NCBI RefSeq assembly: GCF_006442545.2
Contig: NZ_CP083952.1
Location: 2,163,501-2,227,500, forward strand
DNA: 64,000 bases
Reading direction: 5' to 3'
Source: Mesorhizobium sp. B2-1-8
GTDB lineage: Bacteria > Pseudomonadota > Alphaproteobacteria > Rhizobiales > Rhizobiaceae
Both the position numbers and the translations under genes were made by a program. The notes below the pieces were generated by a model, which worked only from the letters and a program-made list of their open reading frames with translations, did not search any database and was not told the origin of the DNA. Positions within the stretch are counted from its first letter, which is position 1; each line of letters starts with the position of its first letter. Of the stretch, positions 61,370 to 64,000 are shown in pieces.

Positions 61370-61513
61370 GGCCGCTCTCATACAGGAGCGGCCTGTTTGA
61401 GGCAAGCGGGGCCGGCCCCGTCGAATTTTATCCCTGGGCGGGTGCTCTTCCCCATACGCTGCAAATGGGCCAGAGTTGAACGGTGGCGGGGTGCCGCCGG
61501 CAGGGGGTCGTCT

Positions 61514-62680
61514 ATGAATTTCGTGTTCTTCTCGCCGCATTTTCCCGCCAATGGCGCCGATTTCTGCGACCGGCTGAAGAAGGCCGGCGCGACCGTGCTC
61601 GGAATTGGCGATGTGCCGTTCGATGCGCTCGATGGCAAGCTGAAGGCATCCCTTTCCGAATACTACCGTATCGCCGACATGGAGGACTATGACGCAGTGC
61701 TCCGGGCGATCGGCCATTTCATCCACAAATGGGGCCGCATCGACCGGTTCGAATCGCTCAACGAGCACTGGCTGGAACTGGAAGCCAACATTCGCACCGA
61801 CTTCAACATCTACGGCACCAAGCTCGATTTCGTGAAGAACCTGAAGCGCAAGAGCCGCATGCGCGCCTTCTTCCGCAAGAGCGGCGTCGAGACCATCGCG
61901 CAGCGCAAATGCTCCGACCGGGCCGGCGCCATGACCTTCATCCGCCGCGTCGGCTATCCCGTCGTGGTCAAACCGGATTCAGGCTCCGGCGCTTCGAACA
62001 CGTTCAAGATCTCCAATGCGAAAGAGCTCGACCAGTTCTTCCGGGACAAGCCGGAGGACGTGACCTTCGTCATGGAGCAGTTCATCGAGGGGCTGGTGGT
62101 GACTTATGACGGGCTGGTCAACCGCGACGGCGAGGTGGTGCTGGCGGCCAGCCATCGCTACGATCAGAGCGTCATGGACGTGGTCAACAAGGACCGCCAC
62201 ATGAGCTATACCTGCTTTCCTCGGATCAGGCCTGTCGTCGAGGAGGCCGGCCGTAAGATCCTGAAGGCGTTCGACGTGCGCGAGCGCTTTTTCCACATCG
62301 AGCTGTTCGAGACCAGGGACGACCGCATCATCGCGCTGGAGGTCAACATGCGGCCGCCCGGCGCCTGGATGACCGACGCGATCAACTACACGTTCGACAT
62401 CGATGTCTACGCGGCGTGGGCGGACATGGTGGTCAAGGACGCCGCCGGCGGCCCCTATGAGGGCAAGTATTTCACCGCCTATGCCAGCCGCAAGCGCCAT
62501 CTCGACTATTTGCACAGCCATGCGGACGTGCTAGCCGCGCACGGCGACAAGATCGTCCATCATCAGCCAATAGAAGAGGTTTTCAGCCGCGCCATGGGGA
62601 ATTACGCCTACCAGATGCGCTCGAAGGATCAGGCGGAGCTGCGCGAGGCGGTGGCCTATATCCACGCGGAAAAGGCTTGA
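61514..62680 (+). CDS. ATP-grasp domain protein
   Basis: A 388-residue ATP-grasp enzyme from the ATG at 61514; the open frame extends far upstream antisense to leuA but has no relevance. ATP-binding VVVKPDSGSGASNTFKISNAKEL (~154-176), then EQFIEGLVVTYDG and Mg-binding FHIELFETRDDRIIALEVNMRPPG (~260-285). Such enzymes join a carboxylate to an amine or thiol. It is followed 4 bases later by an esterase, so the pair likely acts together. Substrate unknown. Confidence 0.88.
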   Translation: MNFVFFSPHFPANGADFCDRLKKAGATVLGIGDVPFDALDGKLKASLSEYYRIADMEDYDAVLRAIGHFIHKWGRIDRFESLNEHWLELEANIRTDFNIYGTKLDFVKNLKRKSRMRAFFRKSGVETIAQRKCSDRAGAMTFIRRVGYPVVVKPDSGSGASNTFKISNAKELDQFFRDKPEDVTFVMEQFIEGLVVTYDGLVNRDGEVVLAASHRYDQSVMDVVNKDRHMSYTCFPRIRPVVEEAGRKILKAFDVRERFFHIELFETRDDRIIALEVNMRPPGAWMTDAINYTFDIDVYAAWADMVVKDAAGGPYEGKYFTAYASRKRHLDYLHSHADVLAAHGDKIVHHQPIEEVFSRAMGNYAYQMRSKDQAELREAVAYIHAEKA

Positions 62681-62684
62681 GGCC

Positions 62685-63461
62685 ATGGACGTCTCCTATC
62701 ACAAGGGTTTCGCCCGCAATCTCGGCCGCGACATGGAGTACAAGCGCTACGGCCATGCCGGCCGGCCTGTCGTGGTGTTCCCGACCTCGCAGGGCAGGTT
62801 CTACCAGTTCGAAGATTCCGGCGGGGTGGGGGCGCTGGCCGAGTTCATCGACACCGGCCGCATCCAGCTGTTCACCGTCGACGGCATCGATTCGGAATCC
62901 TTCTTCGCCAGCCATGTCGATGCCGCGCACCGTATCGCCCGCCACGAGGCCTATTTCCGCTACGTGCGCGAGGAGGCGCTGCCGGAATTTCTGGAAACCG
63001 CCGCGCAAGCCAACGGCGGACGGCGGCTGAAGCCGCTGTTTTCAGGCTGTTCGATGGGCGGCTATCATTCCTCGAACTTCGTCTTCCGTTTTCCCGAACT
63101 CGCCAGCGGCGTCATCTCGCTGTCGGGGGTCTATTCGGCACGCGATTTCTTCGGCAAGGCGCTCGACGGCGACATCTTCTACAACTCGCCGCTCGATTAT
63201 CTGCCAGGGATCGTCGACCCGAAACTGCTGGCGCGGCTGAAGACGCTCAGGCTGATCTTCTGCTGCGGGCAAGGCGCCTGGGAGGAGCGCATGCTGGTCG
63301 AGACGCGCCAGCTGGAACAGATCCTGCGCGACAAATCCATTCCGGCCTGGGTCGATTATTGGGGTGGCGACGTCAGCCATGACTGGCCGTGGTGGCACAA
63401 GCAACTGGCCTATTTCTTCGGCCGCTGGCTGGATGACGATCTGATGCACAGGCTGGACTAA
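62685..63461 (+). CDS. Esterase-like alpha/beta hydrolase
   Basis: A 258-residue protein of the putative-esterase (PF00756) type: PVVVFPTSQGRFYQFEDSGG, nucleophile in FSGCSMGGYHSSN (~123), an acidic residue in the LIFCCGQGAWEERM strand and His near SHDWPWWHKQL (~240). It is translated just after the ATP-grasp gene. Its stop codon lies inside the RIME-like repeat. Confidence 0.85.
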   Translation: MDVSYHKGFARNLGRDMEYKRYGHAGRPVVVFPTSQGRFYQFEDSGGVGALAEFIDTGRIQLFTVDGIDSESFFASHVDAAHRIARHEAYFRYVREEALPEFLETAAQANGGRRLKPLFSGCSMGGYHSSNFVFRFPELASGVISLSGVYSARDFFGKALDGDIFYNSPLDYLPGIVDPKLLARLKTLRLIFCCGQGAWEERMLVETRQLEQILRDKSIPAWVDYWGGDVSHDWPWWHKQLAYFFGRWLDDDLMHRLD

Positions 63462-63564
63462 TGCATGTCGCCCGGAAGTGTCCTCGGTTCCGGGACCACG
63501 ACATGCATAAAATCAGAAGCTTACAGCAGGTCGCGCGAATACTATTCGCCGCGACATGCTGTAA
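63459..63564 (+). repeat. RIME-like intergenic palindromic repeat (copy 2)
   Basis: Opposite-orientation copy of the element at 40649-40754, starting at the TAA of the esterase and the same 106 bases long. The same nested palindromes are present. It probably folds into strong stem-loops and can end or stabilise the esterase transcript. Confidence 0.75.
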
Positions 63565-63600
63565 GGTGCGTTGATATTCTGGCCCGCAAATGGCTGATGC

Positions 63601-64000
63601 CTACCCTTCCTGGCAGGCCGGCAGCGGGACGACCTCACGTTCCGCCGCCGATCCGCGACGCAGGCCGAGGAAGACGACCAGGGCGGTGACGATGGTGATA
63701 GCCGCCAGCACGATCAGCAGCCTGTCGAACGCCGCTTCGTAGGCCTCGACCAGAACGGTGGCGGCGGCCTCCGGTAAATGTTGTGCGGTTCCACCGACAT
63801 TGCCAGTTACCAGCAACTGCGCCGCGGCGGCCGCATCGCTGGAAGGCGCAGCACCTCGAGCGGCGAGCTGCGCTGCGGTGAAGCCTGACAGCGTCGCCAT
63901 GACGATGGCCAGCGCCACGCCCTCGCAGGCGACACGCGTGGTGTTGAAAATGCCGACCGCCATGCCGGCGCGCTCCGTCGGCACGACGCTGACGGCGAGC
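63601..64000 (-). CDS. MFS transporter, C-terminal end (partial)
   Basis: The last ~133 residues of a major facilitator; the frame is open at the window edge. Two hydrophobic segments are visible: one near the start (GVALAIVMATLSGFTAAQLAAR) and one near the end (LLIVLAAITIVTALVVFLGLRR), with a periplasmic loop (ASSDAAAAAQLLVTGNVGG…) between. DHA2-type 14-helix drug transporters often end this way. Substrate unknown. Confidence 0.75.
   Translation of the reverse strand, partial: LAVSVVPTERAGMAVGIFNTTRVACEGVALAIVMATLSGFTAAQLAARGAAPSSDAAAAAQLLVTGNVGGTAQHLPEAAATVLVEAYEAAFDRLLIVLAAITIVTALVVFLGLRRGSAAEREVVPLPACQEG

Noticed and set aside
59528..61513. Long upstream extension of the ATP-grasp frame
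   Set aside because: It lies antisense to leuA; the ATP-grasp similarity begins only at the ATG at 61514.
1..64000. CRISPR arrays, rRNA operons and insertion sequences with terminal repeats
   Set aside because: No spaced direct-repeat array, rRNA sequence or transposase gene was recognised in the window.

Overview
The window looks like chromosomal DNA of a Mesorhizobium-type alphaproteobacterium (Hyphomicrobiales). The case rests on a CtrA regulatory locus (SciP, a FliJ-like protein, CtrA, ChpT and an EipA/DUF1134 protein), a MucR/Ros regulator, Ti-plasmid-type transfer genes, and two copies of a RIME-like 106-bp palindromic repeat. All species-level statements are inference; no database was searched.

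Layout. (1) 1-9.1 kb: a peptide/opine-type ABC importer (solute-binding protein fragment, two permeases, two ATPases) with a GntR/FCD regulator. Next comes a catabolic set: an SDR dehydrogenase and a D-serine-dehydratase-like PLP enzyme on the minus strand, divergent from an HpcH/HpaI aldolase and a RidA protein. (2) About 9.36-39.31 kb: a ~30-kb accessory region, read here as an integrative mobilizable element. A 14-bp direct repeat flanks it, and its right copy is the 3' end of a tRNA-Met(CAT) gene. A large serine recombinase lies against the tRNA and its stop codon falls inside it. The element carries a TraA relaxase, an oriT-like site, TraC and TraD, but no coupling protein or type IV secretion genes. 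(3) 39.3-64 kb: core-like chromosome with mnmA, sciP, ctrA, chpT, eipA, a SpoU methyltransferase, a HugZ-like protein, a glutathionyl-hydroquinone reductase, Nudix and phosphoesterase genes, leuA with a leucine-rich leader peptide, an ATP-grasp/esterase pair and the end of an MFS transporter.

The most unusual cargo is at 10.6-18.1 kb: two animal-type heme peroxidases, a YcaO-domain protein, and a SARP/BTAD-type regulator with TPRs. Both peroxidase upstream regions contain the same paired TCACG motif with 11-bp spacing, the geometry expected for SARP operators. This suggests a single regulated module, possibly one that modifies a peptide.

It is followed by a cell-envelope cluster (18.2-26.0 kb): a lipoprotein with a peptidoglycan-binding-like segment, a multi-domain muralytic protein, an alanine-rich membrane protein, a truncated DUF2235 lipase, a 38-residue exported peptide and an AT-rich polytopic membrane protein. 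Further right, the element holds an isochorismatase-like hydrolase, a pirin, a LysR regulator fused over an aldo/keto reductase remnant, and an XRE regulator with a clear palindromic operator.
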